From positions 124,001-188,000 of the forward strand of contig JBIKWB010000005.1 in the NCBI GenBank assembly GCA_044356555.1: a stretch of DNA of 64,000 bases, read 5' to 3'. A program made the position numbers and the translations under genes. This document shows positions 16,084 to 24,365 of the stretch, one piece after another (within the stretch, counting starts at the first letter, position 1; the number at the start of each line of letters is the position of its first letter). The notes under the pieces are model-generated. The model was not told the origin of the DNA, did no database searches, and saw nothing but the letters and a program-made list of their open reading frames with translations. The DNA is from Tous-C4FEB sp044356555 (lineage in GTDB: Bacteria; Verrucomicrobiota; Verrucomicrobiia; Opitutales; Opitutaceae).

Positions 16084-17189
16084 GTGCGCCCGGCAAACTG
16101 CCGCGCTGGGCGGAACTTGGCTTGCTGCCTGTGATCAATCTGGTCGTCGCGCTGCTGATCTCGGGCGTCGTGATCAAGCTGCTCGGTGAAAGCCCGGTGG
16201 CGGCGTTTAAGCTCATGGCGGCGGGATCGGTGGGGACGCAGGAGGGCATCGGTTACACGCTCTACTACGCGACGAACTTTATCTTCACCGGTCTGGCGGT
16301 CGCGGTCGCTTACCACGCCGGGCTGTTCAACATCGGCGCCGAAGGCCAGGCCTACATCGGCGGGCTCGGCACGGGGCTCGTGTGCCTGTGGCTGGGGGCT
16401 TGGCCGTTTTGGGCGGTGCTGCCGCTGGCCGTACTGGCGGGTGCGGGGTTCGGCGCGGCGTGGGCGTTTATCCCGGCATATCTTCAGGCGAAACGGGGCA
16501 GCCACATCGTGATCACGACGATCATGTTCAATTTTATCGCCGCGTCGCTGATGACCTACCTCTTGGTCAACGTGTTGATCAAACCGGGCCAGCAGTCGCC
16601 GGAGTCGCGGGAATTTGCGGTCAACGCCTGGATGCCTTCGGCGACGGACGTGCTCGCGCGGGTGGGCGTCTCATTTGCAGCGACGCCGCTCAACCTCGCG
16701 TTCGGTTTCGCTTTGGGTGCGGCGGTGCTGGTTTGGCTGTTTGTGTGGCGCACGCGCTGGGGCTATGCGCTGCGAGTCGCCGGCGAGAATCCGGCGGCGG
16801 CGGTCTATGCCGGGATTTCGCCGCCTCGGATCATTATAGGCGCAATGTTGCTGTCGGGTGCATTGGCGGGAGGTTTGGGGCTGAACGAGCTGATGGGTTC
16901 CCAGCACCGCATTTTGATGGATTTTCCGAGCGGAGCGGGGTTTGTCGGGATCGCGGTGGCGCTGATGGGGCGGAACCATCCGGCGGGGATCATCGTCGCG
17001 GCAGTGCTTTTCGGCGCGCTGTACCAAGGCGGATCACAGCTCTCGTTCGATATGCCCAAGATCAACCGCGATATGGTCGTCGTGATCCAAGGCCTCGTGA
17101 TCTTGCTGTGCGGTGCGATGGAGAACGTATTTAAAGCGCCGTTGGCGGCGTTGTTTGCCAAGTTTGGAGCAAAGCCAGGAGTCGGCTGA
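16080..17189 (+). CDS. ABC importer permease, YufP/BmpC-like
   Basis: 369 residues with about nine to ten hydrophobic segments. The conserved YHAGLFNIGAEGQAYIGG and the GENPAAAVYAGI coupling region belong to the BPD_transp_2 family. It is one of the two membrane subunits of the importer. Its ATG overlaps the ATPase stop (ATGA) and its own stop overlaps the next start. Confidence 0.92.
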   Translation: MSAPGKLPRWAELGLLPVINLVVALLISGVVIKLLGESPVAAFKLMAAGSVGTQEGIGYTLYYATNFIFTGLAVAVAYHAGLFNIGAEGQAYIGGLGTGLVCLWLGAWPFWAVLPLAVLAGAGFGAAWAFIPAYLQAKRGSHIVITTIMFNFIAASLMTYLLVNVLIKPGQQSPESREFAVNAWMPSATDVLARVGVSFAATPLNLAFGFALGAAVLVWLFVWRTRWGYALRVAGENPAAAVYAGISPPRIIIGAMLLSGALAGGLGLNELMGSQHRILMDFPSGAGFVGIAVALMGRNHPAGIIVAAVLFGALYQGGSQLSFDMPKINRDMVVVIQGLVILLCGAMENVFKAPLAALFAKFGAKPGVG

Positions 17190-18163
17190 TGGAAACTTAC
17201 ACGCTCATCGTTTTGCTGCTCGCGGCCACGATCCGGGTGGCAACGCCGTTGTTGTTGGCGGCGATCGCGGGGCTTTTTTCGGAGCGCGCGGGGGTGATCG
17301 ATCTTGGGCTTGAGGGAAAAATGCTGGGTGCGGCGTTTGCCGCGGCGGCGGTCTCCGCGACGACGGGCTCGGTGTGGTTTGGGCTGGGTGCGGGGATCGC
17401 GACGGCGGTGTTTCTCGCGCTCCTGATCGGCTTCGCTTGCATCACGCACAAGGGCAACCAAGTCGTCGCGGGCATGGCGGTCACGATCATGGTGGTGGGG
17501 CTCGGTCCCACGCTCGGGCTCGCGTGGTTTGGGCTCGGGGGACAGACGCCGCAGCTCGACGGCGCGGGCCAACGTTTTACGGGCATAACATGGCCGGGCG
17601 CCGCTGCGGCCAAGGAAATGCCGTTTCCCGGATTGCTCTACTCGGAGCTGTTGAGCGGGCAGAACTTGATCGTGTATTTCGCGGCGGCCCTGGTGCCACT
17701 GAGTGCGTGGATTTTTTACCGGACGCGATTTGGCCTGCGGCTGCGGGCGGTGGGCGAGAATCCGCACGCGGTCGATACGGCGGGCATTTCGGTCAACGTG
17801 CTGCGCTATCAGGCCGTCATTATTTCCGGGGTGCTCTGCGGCGTAGCGGGAACGTATCTTTCGACGGCGGCGAGTTCCGGTTTCGTGCGCGACATGACGG
17901 CGGGCAAAGGCTATCTGGCGCTGGCAGCGTTGATTTTTGGCAAATGGAAACCGGTGCCCACGCTGTTCGCGTGCCTGTTGTTCGCCTTTACCGATGCGTT
18001 GGCGACGCGACTGCAAGGCGTGGCGTTGCCGGTCGTGGGTGTGATCCCGGTGCAGTTCATTTTGGCCCTGCCCTACGTGCTCACGGTGTTGTTGCTCGCG
18101 GGCTTTGTCGGCAAAGCGGTTGCGCCGCGGGCAATCGGCGTGCCTTACTCCAAAGAAAAATGA
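17189..18163 (+). CDS. ABC importer permease, YufQ/BmpD-like
   Basis: 324 residues and about eight to nine membrane segments. It has ERAGVIDLGLEGKMLGAAF near the N-terminus and the coupling motif VGENPHAVDTAGISV. It is the second permease of the BMP system. The start ATG shares bases with the previous gene's TGA, and its TGA overlaps the next gene's ATG, so five genes in a row are coupled. Confidence 0.92.
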   Translation: METYTLIVLLLAATIRVATPLLLAAIAGLFSERAGVIDLGLEGKMLGAAFAAAAVSATTGSVWFGLGAGIATAVFLALLIGFACITHKGNQVVAGMAVTIMVVGLGPTLGLAWFGLGGQTPQLDGAGQRFTGITWPGAAAAKEMPFPGLLYSELLSGQNLIVYFAAALVPLSAWIFYRTRFGLRLRAVGENPHAVDTAGISVNVLRYQAVIISGVLCGVAGTYLSTAASSGFVRDMTAGKGYLALAALIFGKWKPVPTLFACLLFAFTDALATRLQGVALPVVGVIPVQFILALPYVLTVLLLAGFVGKAVAPRAIGVPYSKEK

Positions 18164-18702
18164 ATTCCGCCGACAGCGTTCAGTTTCGCCTAGCCCGACA
18201 CCTTGCGCGGAAACCCGATGTGACACGGGCATTGTTTGTGGCGGCAAACGCCACCGTGGTGGGCGATGTGGTGCTCGGACCTTCGAGCAGCGTTTTCTAC
18301 GGCGCGGTGTTGCGCGGTGACATTCAGGAAATCCGGATCGGCGAAGGGACCAACATTCAGGACAACGCCGTGGTGCATCTCGCCGACGCTCACGGGGTGC
18401 AGATCGGGGCGTGGTGCACGATCGGCCACGCGGCAATCATCCACGCCTGCACAATCGAGGACGAGTGCCTGATCGGTATGGGCGCGACGGTGCTCGATGG
18501 CGCGCGGATCGGGGCGCGGAGCATGGTCGGGGCAAACTCGCTCGTGCCCCAGCGTTTCACGTGTCCGCCGGGATCGATGGTTTACGGCTCGCCGGCGAAG
18601 GTGGTGCGGCCGTTGACGGAGGCGGAGCAACAAGGCCTGAAGCCGTGGGCGGAGAAATACATCGCGGTCGCCAAGGCGCACGCCGAGCTGGAGCGGAAGT
18701 AG
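18160..18702 (+). CDS. Gamma-carbonic-anhydrase-like hexapeptide-repeat protein
   Basis: 180 residues with left-handed beta-helix hexapeptide repeats (VVGDVVLGPSSSVFYGAVLRGD onwards). The histidines expected of the zinc site appear in VVHLADAHG and GHAAIIH. It belongs to the YrdA/PaaY/CaiE group, whose members are often of unproven carbonic anhydrase activity. It is attached to the end of the nucleoside importer operon by an ATGA overlap, an odd partner with no obvious metabolic link. The open frame extends far upstream, but that part is antiparallel nonsense to the permease. Confidence 0.88.
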   Translation: MNSADSVQFRLARHLARKPDVTRALFVAANATVVGDVVLGPSSSVFYGAVLRGDIQEIRIGEGTNIQDNAVVHLADAHGVQIGAWCTIGHAAIIHACTIEDECLIGMGATVLDGARIGARSMVGANSLVPQRFTCPPGSMVYGSPAKVVRPLTEAEQQGLKPWAEKYIAVAKAHAELERK

Positions 18703-18716
18703 GGGACGTAAGGCAA

Positions 18717-18801
18717 GTGGGGCGAGGTCTGCTAACCGCCCTCAACCCAAATCCCGGCGCACGGCGGTAACGTGGAGGGCGGGTCAAAGACCTGGCTCTA
18801 C
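18717..18801. repeat. Inverted pair of REP-like elements (family 1)
   Basis: One element reads GTGGGGCGAGGTCTGCTAA from 18717 to 18743 on the plus strand. A second lies in opposite orientation, 18774-18801, reading GTAGAGCCAGGTCTTTGACC on the minus strand. Each folds as a hairpin of the form GGGC..GGTC-loop-GACC..GCCC. The pair lies between the convergent ends of the carbonic-anhydrase-like gene and folA, where it could also end transcription. Confidence 0.7.
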
Positions 18802-19298
18802 TTTTTTTCCAGCTCGAAGAAGGTGTAACGGAAATGGGCGTCGTGGCTTTCGCGCCGGGTGAGCTCGTGCCACGGCAGGGACCGCCACTCTGGGAAGAAG
18901 GTGTCACCCTCCACATCGGCGTGGATGAGCGTGAGCGAAAGGCGAAGCGGTCGGTGGGAGGCGAGGGCCTCGGCGTAGATCCGTTCGCCGCCGCAGATCA
19001 TGATCTCGCCCGGAAGCGAGTCGGCGATGGCGAGGGCGGCGGTGAGTGAGGTGGCGACCTGGACGCCGGGTTGGGCGAGGGCGGGGTCGCGCGTGATGAC
19101 GACGGGCTGGCGGCCATCGGCCCGCGCGTGAGGCCAGGTTTGGTAGCAGAAGCGCCCGAGGACGACGATCTGACCGGCGGTGGCGCGGTGGAAGTGGGCG
19201 GTATCCTCTGCGATGCGCCACGGGAGCTGGCCGGCACGGCCGATGACGCGGTTTTCAGCGCAGGCAACGATGAGGTGGAGAGGCTTGGGCGCGGACAC
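18798..19298 (-). CDS. folA: Dihydrofolate reductase
   Basis: 166 residues. Family features in order: LHLIVACAENRVIGRAGQLPW, an acidic active-site residue in RIAEDTAHFH, the NADPH-binding GQIVVLGRFCYQTW and MICGGERIYAEAL. It reduces dihydrofolate to tetrahydrofolate in the cytosol. No ATG precedes the domain at a sensible distance; the GTG at 19298 (VSAPKPLHLIV) is chosen. The upstream open frame has no resemblance to anything. The stop codon lies inside the neighbouring REP-like element. Confidence 0.9.
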   Translation of the reverse strand: MSAPKPLHLIVACAENRVIGRAGQLPWRIAEDTAHFHRATAGQIVVLGRFCYQTWPHARADGRQPVVITRDPALAQPGVQVATSLTAALAIADSLPGEIMICGGERIYAEALASHRPLRLSLTLIHADVEGDTFFPEWRSLPWHELTRRESHDAHFRYTFFELEKK

Positions 19299-19400
19299 AG
19301 GCCGAGGAAAGGGAAACGGACGGAAGTTACACGCCAAAGAAGCGGTCGCGGCGCCGATTCTGGACGTGTCTTCCGCACATTTTTTTCGTTGGCTGAGGTC

Positions 19401-20489
19401 ATGAAAATCGGTGTCCCGAAGGAAATTAAGATCGGTGAAACCCGGGTTTCGATGACCCCCAGCCTGTGTCGGCGCTGCGTCGCACTCGGCGGCGAAGTGT
19501 TGGTGCAAAAATCGGCCGGCATTACGGCGGGATTCACTGACGCCGAATATCGGGCGGCCGGCGCAACGGTGGTCGCATCGGCGGCGGCAGTCTGGGCGGC
19601 GGCGGATCTCATTTTGAAGGTGAAGGAGCCCTTGCCGGCGGAGTATGGCCGGCTGCGGACGGGGCAGATGTTGTTCACGTATCTGCACCTCGCCGCGGGA
19701 CCGGAGTTGGCGAAGGTGCTGTTGAAGAAAAAAATTCTGGGCATTTCGTATGAGACAGTCGAAGGGAACGACGGCTCGTTTCCGTTGCTCAAGCCGATGT
19801 CGCAGATCGCCGGACGGCTCGCGATTCAGGTGGGCGCGTATTTTCTCCAATCGCAACACGGTGGCTCGGGCGTGTTGCTCGGCGGCATTCCCGGCACGAT
19901 GCCGGGGCATGTGGTGGTCGTGGGCGCGGGCAACTCGGGCGCACACGCGGTGCAGATGGCGGCGGGCATGGGAGCGCGCGTCACGGTGCTCGACCTCGAC
20001 ACGCGCAAACTCGAGGCGCTCGATTCCGAGTATCGTGGGCGGGTGGTCACGTTGATGTCGAATCCGGCGAATCTGGAGGCGAGTGTGGCCGACGCGGATT
20101 TGTTGATCGGGGCGGTGCTGATCCCGGCGGCAAAGGCGCCGATTGTGGTATCCAAACGGATGGTCGCGCAGATGCGGCCGGGCAGCGTGATGGTGGACAT
20201 CGCGATCGATCAGGGTGGTTGCGTGGAGACAATCCGCCCCACCTCGCACGAGGAGCCGGTTTACAAGCAGCATGGGGTGATCCACTACGCGGTGCCGAAT
20301 ATGCCGGCGCTGGTGGGCCGCACGTCGACGCTCGGGCTGACGCAGGCGACGGAGCCTTTTGTGGCGACGCTGGTGCAGAAAGGGGTGGAGCGCGCTCTGG
20401 CCGAGCATCCGGGGCTCGCCAAGGGCGTGAACACCCGCGACGGCAGAATCGTTTACGGCGCGGTGGCGAAGGCGCTGGGTTACGAGTGA
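19401..20489 (+). CDS. ald: Alanine dehydrogenase
   Basis: 362 residues beginning MKIGVPKEIKIGETRVSMTP, the typical AlaDH/PNT start. Substrate-site KVKEPLPAEY, nucleotide-binding VVVVGAGNSGAHAVQMA with a conserved LDLD acidic end, and IDQGGCVETIRPTSHEEPVY are present. It interconverts alanine and pyruvate with NADH and ammonium. Upstream GAGG eight bases before the ATG is one of few recognisable Shine-Dalgarno sites in the window. A longer open frame upstream is rejected because it overlaps folA antisense. Confidence 0.94.
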   Translation: MKIGVPKEIKIGETRVSMTPSLCRRCVALGGEVLVQKSAGITAGFTDAEYRAAGATVVASAAAVWAAADLILKVKEPLPAEYGRLRTGQMLFTYLHLAAGPELAKVLLKKKILGISYETVEGNDGSFPLLKPMSQIAGRLAIQVGAYFLQSQHGGSGVLLGGIPGTMPGHVVVVGAGNSGAHAVQMAAGMGARVTVLDLDTRKLEALDSEYRGRVVTLMSNPANLEASVADADLLIGAVLIPAAKAPIVVSKRMVAQMRPGSVMVDIAIDQGGCVETIRPTSHEEPVYKQHGVIHYAVPNMPALVGRTSTLGLTQATEPFVATLVQKGVERALAEHPGLAKGVNTRDGRIVYGAVAKALGYE

Positions 20490-20496
20490 GACGACC

Positions 20497-20760
20497 ATGA
20501 CGCTAGTGCTCATTGCGACCGGTGTAATGGCTCTGATCGGCGGTCTGATTTGGATCGCCAACAACATAGGCGGCGGTGGGTCGTCTCGGAGAGATACTTC
20601 GGGCGATGGCGGAGGCGTGTTCGCGAACGGTTCATCGTCGGGCCATCATCACGGCCGGGGCTGCGGGCAAGGCGATCCGGGCAGAGACGGCGGCGGTGAC
20701 TCGGGCGGTGGCGATGGGGATGGCGGAGGTGATGGCGGGGGTGGGGGCGGCGGCGATTGA
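20497..20760 (+). CDS. Small membrane protein with Gly/Asp-rich tail, function unknown
   Basis: 87 residues: one N-terminal transmembrane segment (LVLIATGVMALIGGLIWIA), then a low-complexity tail rich in Gly, Asp, Ser and His (GHHHGRGCGQG, then GGGDGDGG-type repeats). It begins seven bases after ald in the same direction. The tail could bind divalent metal or be a flexible surface anchor; neither can be shown. Low complexity means a spurious frame cannot be excluded, but the clean TM plus start make it plausible. Confidence 0.45.
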   Translation: MTLVLIATGVMALIGGLIWIANNIGGGGSSRRDTSGDGGGVFANGSSSGHHHGRGCGQGDPGRDGGGDSGGGDGDGGGDGGGGGGGD

Positions 20761-20807
20761 CGCGTGGAGTGCCGGAGAATGAACGGACCGGCCGGGTGCT
20801 TAATTTT

Positions 20808-21674
20808 ATGAAATCCATACTTTGTTTTTTCGGGTTGCTGGTCGTCGCCGGCTTGTTGCGTGCGGCGCCCTTGCCGGTCGGTTCGGCGCAATTCACGGCG
20901 CCGAACGAAGGCGAACCGATCACGGTCTTCACCTACAAGCCGCCGACTTATCGGGGCGGGCCGCTCTTCGTGATTTGCCACGGCGTCGGTCGTAACGCGG
21001 AGGAATACAGGAATTTTGCGATCACGCTCGCCGAGCGTTTTGGTGCGATCGTCGCGGCGCCGCTGTTCGATCGAGAGCGTTACCCGTTGGCGCGGTATCA
21101 ACGCGGGGGGCTTTTGAACGCCGAGGGCGTCGTACAGCCGCGCGAAGCTTGGACCTATGCGGCGATTCCCCGGATCGTGGCGGAAGTGCGGGCGAAAGAA
21201 GGCGCGGCGGTGCCGTATTTCTTGATCGGTCATTCGGCGGGCGGGCAATTTCTCGTGCGAATGGCGGCGTTTCTTCCGGGCGAGGCCGAGCGGATCGTGG
21301 CCGCGAATCCGGGTTCGCACCTGTTTCCGGCGCGGGATCAAGATTTTGGTTACGGTTTCGGCGGGCTGCCGGCGGAGTTGAGCAATGACGAGGTGATCCG
21401 CCGCTATCTGGCGGCCCCGCTGACGATCTATTTGGGGACGGCGGACAACACGCCGGAAAACAGCTTTGACGCCAGCCCGGCGGGAATGCGGCAAGGGCCC
21501 AACCGGCTGGCGCGGGGCCGGGCGTGTTTCGCGGAGGCGCAACGCCTCGCGCAGGAGCGCGGCTGGGCGTTCAATTGGCGCAAGGTCGAGACGCCCGGCA
21601 TCGGTCACGCGGCCGCATTCATGTTCGCGGCGAAGGAAGCGGAGGACGCGATCTTCGGGGCGGCCAAAAAATAA
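20808..21674 (+). CDS. Secreted alpha/beta-hydrolase (esterase-like)
   Basis: 288 residues with signal peptide (ILCFFGLLVVAGLLRAAPL). The fold is visible as the oxyanion strand PLFVICHGVGRNAEEY, nucleophile elbow GHSAGG near residue 144 and a C-terminal GIGHAAAF with the likely catalytic histidine. An Asp in the GTADNTPENS segment may be the acid. It resembles polyhydroxybutyrate-depolymerase/feruloyl-esterase-like hydrolases. No substrate can be assigned. Start at 20808 is chosen because it opens the signal peptide. Confidence 0.75.
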   Translation: MKSILCFFGLLVVAGLLRAAPLPVGSAQFTAPNEGEPITVFTYKPPTYRGGPLFVICHGVGRNAEEYRNFAITLAERFGAIVAAPLFDRERYPLARYQRGGLLNAEGVVQPREAWTYAAIPRIVAEVRAKEGAAVPYFLIGHSAGGQFLVRMAAFLPGEAERIVAANPGSHLFPARDQDFGYGFGGLPAELSNDEVIRRYLAAPLTIYLGTADNTPENSFDASPAGMRQGPNRLARGRACFAEAQRLAQERGWAFNWRKVETPGIGHAAAFMFAAKEAEDAIFGAAKK

Positions 21675-21727
21675 GGCCGGTCCGCGGGGACCGGCCGAAT
21701 GAAGCGAGCGCGGCCGGGGAGGCCGCG
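21675..21727. terminator. Two strong hairpins between convergent genes
   Basis: Hairpin 1 starts immediately after the hydrolase stop: GGCCGGTCC (21675-21683) with GGACCGGCC (21688-21696). Hairpin 2 is CGCGGCC (21709-21715) with GGCCGCG (21721-21727). Neither has a long T run. Position between the hydrolase and cyclophilin ends suggests bidirectional termination or transcript protection. Confidence 0.5.
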
Positions 21728-21739
21728 TTGCCGAAGCGA

Positions 21740-22258
21740 TCAGGCTGCGACAATCTTGATGCTCTCGACACCGACGCGCTCGATGGGCGTGCTCTTCTCG
21801 CCGCCGCCGCCGGATTTGGTGGGGACGGTCGCGAGTTTTTCGAGGACGTCGTCTCCGGCGATCACCGTGCCGAACGCGGTGTATTGGCGGTCGAGGAATT
21901 TGGCGTCGCCGTGGCAGATGAAGAATTGTGAGCCGGCCGAGTCGGGGCTGGAAGAGCGGGCCATCGACAGGACGCCGCGCACGTGGGGCTTGGCGTTGAA
22001 CTCCGCTTTGATTTGCCAGCCGGGACCGCCGGTACCGGGCATACCATTTTCGCCGACTTTGGTGTTGGGGCAACCGCCCTGGATCATGAAGCCCTTGATG
22101 ATGCGATGAAATGCAGTGCCGTCATAAAAACCGGCGCGGGCGAGTTTCTTGAAGTTTTCAACCGTCTTGGGGGCGACGTCGGGCCAGAACGCGACGGTCA
22201 GTTCGCCGTAGGCGGTCTTGATGATGGCGTTTTCTTGGGCGGGAGTGGTGGTGCTCAT
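21740..22258 (-). CDS. Cyclophilin-type peptidyl-prolyl isomerase
   Basis: 172 residues without a signal peptide, hence probably cytosolic. The cyclophilin core is clear: APKTVENFKKLARAGFYDGTAFHRIIKGFMIQGG contains the catalytic Arg in FHRI. SAGSQFFICHGDAKFLDRQYTAFGTVIAG contains the binding-pocket residues. It accelerates proline isomerisation during folding. A Gly-rich loop with Lys/Ser (TKSGGGGEKS) near the end is a little unusual. An FKBP-type isomerase is encoded at 42.1 kb. Confidence 0.94.
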   Translation of the reverse strand: MSTTTPAQENAIIKTAYGELTVAFWPDVAPKTVENFKKLARAGFYDGTAFHRIIKGFMIQGGCPNTKVGENGMPGTGGPGWQIKAEFNAKPHVRGVLSMARSSSPDSAGSQFFICHGDAKFLDRQYTAFGTVIAGDDVLEKLATVPTKSGGGGEKSTPIERVGVESIKIVAA

Positions 22259-22343
22259 TTGGATAAAAGCGGAGCGAACCGGGAGCGTTTCTGAGCGGCA
22301 AGAACCAATTTGCCCGTGGCTCGCGACCTGCTTTCGTTGCGGG

Positions 22344-23396
22344 ATGATTTCGCTCTTCCGTGCGTTTTTGGTGATCGGCTGTGCAATGACCTCGCTGGCG
22401 GCGGCCGAGCCGATCCGGCCGAAAGTTGTCGTGGTGGCGATGTTTGAGGCGGGAGCGGACAGCGGGGACCGGCCGGGTGAGTTTCAATACTGGGTCGAGC
22501 GTGAAAAGCTGACGCAGGTGCTGCCCTTTCCGCAGGGTTTTCGGGACCTGCGCACGAACGCGGACGGGAGTGTGTTGGGTGTGGTGACCGGCGTCGGCAC
22601 GGCGAAGAGCGCGGCGACGATCATGGCGCTGGGCCTCGATCCGCGGTTTGATCTTTCGAAAAGCTATTGGCTCGTCGCGGGGATCGCGGGCATCGATCCG
22701 GCGGATGGACCACTTGGCTCGGCGGTGTGGGCGGAGTGGGTGGTTGACGGTGATCTCGGGCATGAGATCGATGCGCGCGAAATCCCGGCCGGCTGGACGA
22801 CGGGCTACATCCCGTTGCGGAAAAAAGAGCCTTATCAACTGCCGGCCGATCGCAGCGAAGGGGAAGCGTATCGCTTGCAACCGGGTTTGGTGGAGTGGGC
22901 CTATCAGCTGACGAAAGACGTCAAACTCGGCGACACCGAGCCGATGCAGAAGCGGCGCGCTCTCTACACGGGATTTCCCCAGGCCCAACGTCCGCCGGTC
23001 GTGATGAGGGGAGACACTCTTTCCGCGATGACCTACTGGCACGGGAAACACCTGAACCGTTGGGCCAATGATTGGGTGAAGTATTTTAGCGACGGGGCGG
23101 GCAACTACGTGACGACGGCGATGGAGGACACGGGGACGTTGCAATCGCTCACGTTTTTAGATCGGGCGAAACGCGTCGATGTGAAGCGGGTGCTGGTGCT
23201 GCGCACGGCGAGCAATTTTGATATGCAACCTGCGGGCGGCGACGCAGCGGAGAGCTTGAGCGGGGAGAAACTTGGACCGGGCTACTCGGCCTATTTGCCG
23301 TCGCTTGAGGCGGCGCATCGCGTGGGTAGCGTGGTTATCCACGAACTCGTGCGCGACTGGTCGAAGTATGAGTCCACTTTGCCGGCGGCGAAGTGA
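22344..23396 (+). CDS. NUP-family purine nucleoside permease/phosphorylase-like protein
   Basis: 350 residues, start ATG at 22344 with a signal peptide (SLFRAFLVIGCAMTSLAAA). The family pattern is clear: PKVVVVAMFEAGADSGDRPGEFQYWVE, TGVGTAKSAATIMALGLD, YWLVAGIAGIDPADGPLGSAVWAEWVVDGDLGHEID, and a C-terminal RTASNFDMQPAG. Members are called purine nucleoside permeases after fungal NUP. However, the fold resembles nucleoside phosphorylases and there is one N-terminal hydrophobic segment only. A periplasmic nucleoside-binding or -cleaving role seems more likely than transport (inference). The BMP importer is 4 kb away. Confidence 0.85.
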   Translation: MISLFRAFLVIGCAMTSLAAAEPIRPKVVVVAMFEAGADSGDRPGEFQYWVEREKLTQVLPFPQGFRDLRTNADGSVLGVVTGVGTAKSAATIMALGLDPRFDLSKSYWLVAGIAGIDPADGPLGSAVWAEWVVDGDLGHEIDAREIPAGWTTGYIPLRKKEPYQLPADRSEGEAYRLQPGLVEWAYQLTKDVKLGDTEPMQKRRALYTGFPQAQRPPVVMRGDTLSAMTYWHGKHLNRWANDWVKYFSDGAGNYVTTAMEDTGTLQSLTFLDRAKRVDVKRVLVLRTASNFDMQPAGGDAAESLSGEKLGPGYSAYLPSLEAAHRVGSVVIHELVRDWSKYESTLPAAK

Positions 23397-23708
23397 ACGG
23401 AGGGCGGAGCGGGTGTGGCAGTCGGTGGGCGGCTTCTGGCCGGCCGCGTCGGCAGCGCGGAAAACGCGATGGGAGGCACTTCAACCGGGTTGGCGTTGAC
23501 CAAATCTCGCCGTAGGTGCTCGGACCGGGAGGCAACGAAGGGAATTTCAGGGGGAGCGACCCGGTTGAACCATGAATGGACAAGGATGAACCCGGATTTC
23601 TAGCGCGAAGGAATCCCTTCCGTGCGTAACGGTGGCGGGCGGATGTAACTGGAAGTGAAGTCCGCTGACCCGTGAATCGCGGGGCAGCCTGCCGCAGTCG
23701 GATTCGAT
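23397..23708. other. Gene-free stretch between NUP and gmhA 3' ends
   Basis: About 310 bases separating convergent genes. Short open frames here have no family resemblance. No strong hairpin with T-run, RNA gene or known repeat was seen. Confidence 0.5.
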
Positions 23709-24266
23709 TCAATTAAACTCGGCGTCAATAAACTCGCAGAAATAGTGGATCAAAAAGAGGTGGGCTTCCTGGGTGGAAGGTCCGTGGTTGCCGGGGACGA
23801 TGAGATCGACAGTGGCGAGTCCCCGGGCTTGGCCGCCGCCGCGGCCGAGGAAGGCGATGCTGGCCAAGCCAAGGCGCTTCGCTTCGGCGAGGGCGGCGAG
23901 AATGTTGGCGGAGTTGCCGCTCGTGGTGAGGACGATCAGCAAGTCGCCGGGACGGGCGAGGCCGGCGACTTGGCGCGAGAACGCGTGTTCGTAGCCGTAA
24001 TCGTTGCCGACGCAGGTGAGCAGAGAGCCGTCGGCGGAAAGGGCGATCGCGGGGAGCGCGCGGCGATCCTTGGCGTAGCGACCGACGAGTTCGGTGGAGA
24101 AATGGGCGGCCTCGGCGGCGCTGCCGCCGTTGCCGCAGATGAGCAACTTTCCGCCGCCGCGGAGGGTCTGGAGAATGAGGCCGGCCGCCGCGTCGATCTC
24201 GGCTTGGATCCCCGGCAGCGAGTTGAGCGTGGCGTTGGTTTGCGCGAGGGCTGAGGCCAAATTCAT
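23709..24266 (-). CDS. gmhA: Phosphoheptose isomerase (SIS domain)
   Basis: 185 residues, start ATG at 24266. The SIS fold shows in KLLICGNGGSAAEAAHFSTELVGRY, LLIVLTTSGNSANILAAL and the C-terminal STQEAHLFLIHYFCEFID, all typical of GmhA. The family converts sedoheptulose-7-phosphate to D-glycero-manno-heptose-7-phosphate, the first step to ADP-heptose for lipopolysaccharide core. No other heptose gene is adjacent. DiaA-like SIS proteins are an alternative but lack this degree of similarity. The start is divergent from recF. Confidence 0.88.
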   Translation of the reverse strand: MNLASALAQTNATLNSLPGIQAEIDAAAGLILQTLRGGGKLLICGNGGSAAEAAHFSTELVGRYAKDRRALPAIALSADGSLLTCVGNDYGYEHAFSRQVAGLARPGDLLIVLTTSGNSANILAALAEAKRLGLASIAFLGRGGGQARGLATVDLIVPGNHGPSTQEAHLFLIHYFCEFIDAEFN

Positions 24267-24365
24267 GAGGGCAAAGTTGCGAGCAGCCCTCGGCGGGTAG
24301 CGAGTAGAAAAACGGCGCAAACGATGCTCGCTACCCGCTGCCCTGTATCCAGTAATTTTGCATCC

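Noticed and set aside
18798..20567. 589-codon minus-strand frame covering folA
   Set aside because: Only the last 166 codons are DHFR; the rest is antisense to ald with a nonsense composition, so folA is started at the GTG at 19298.
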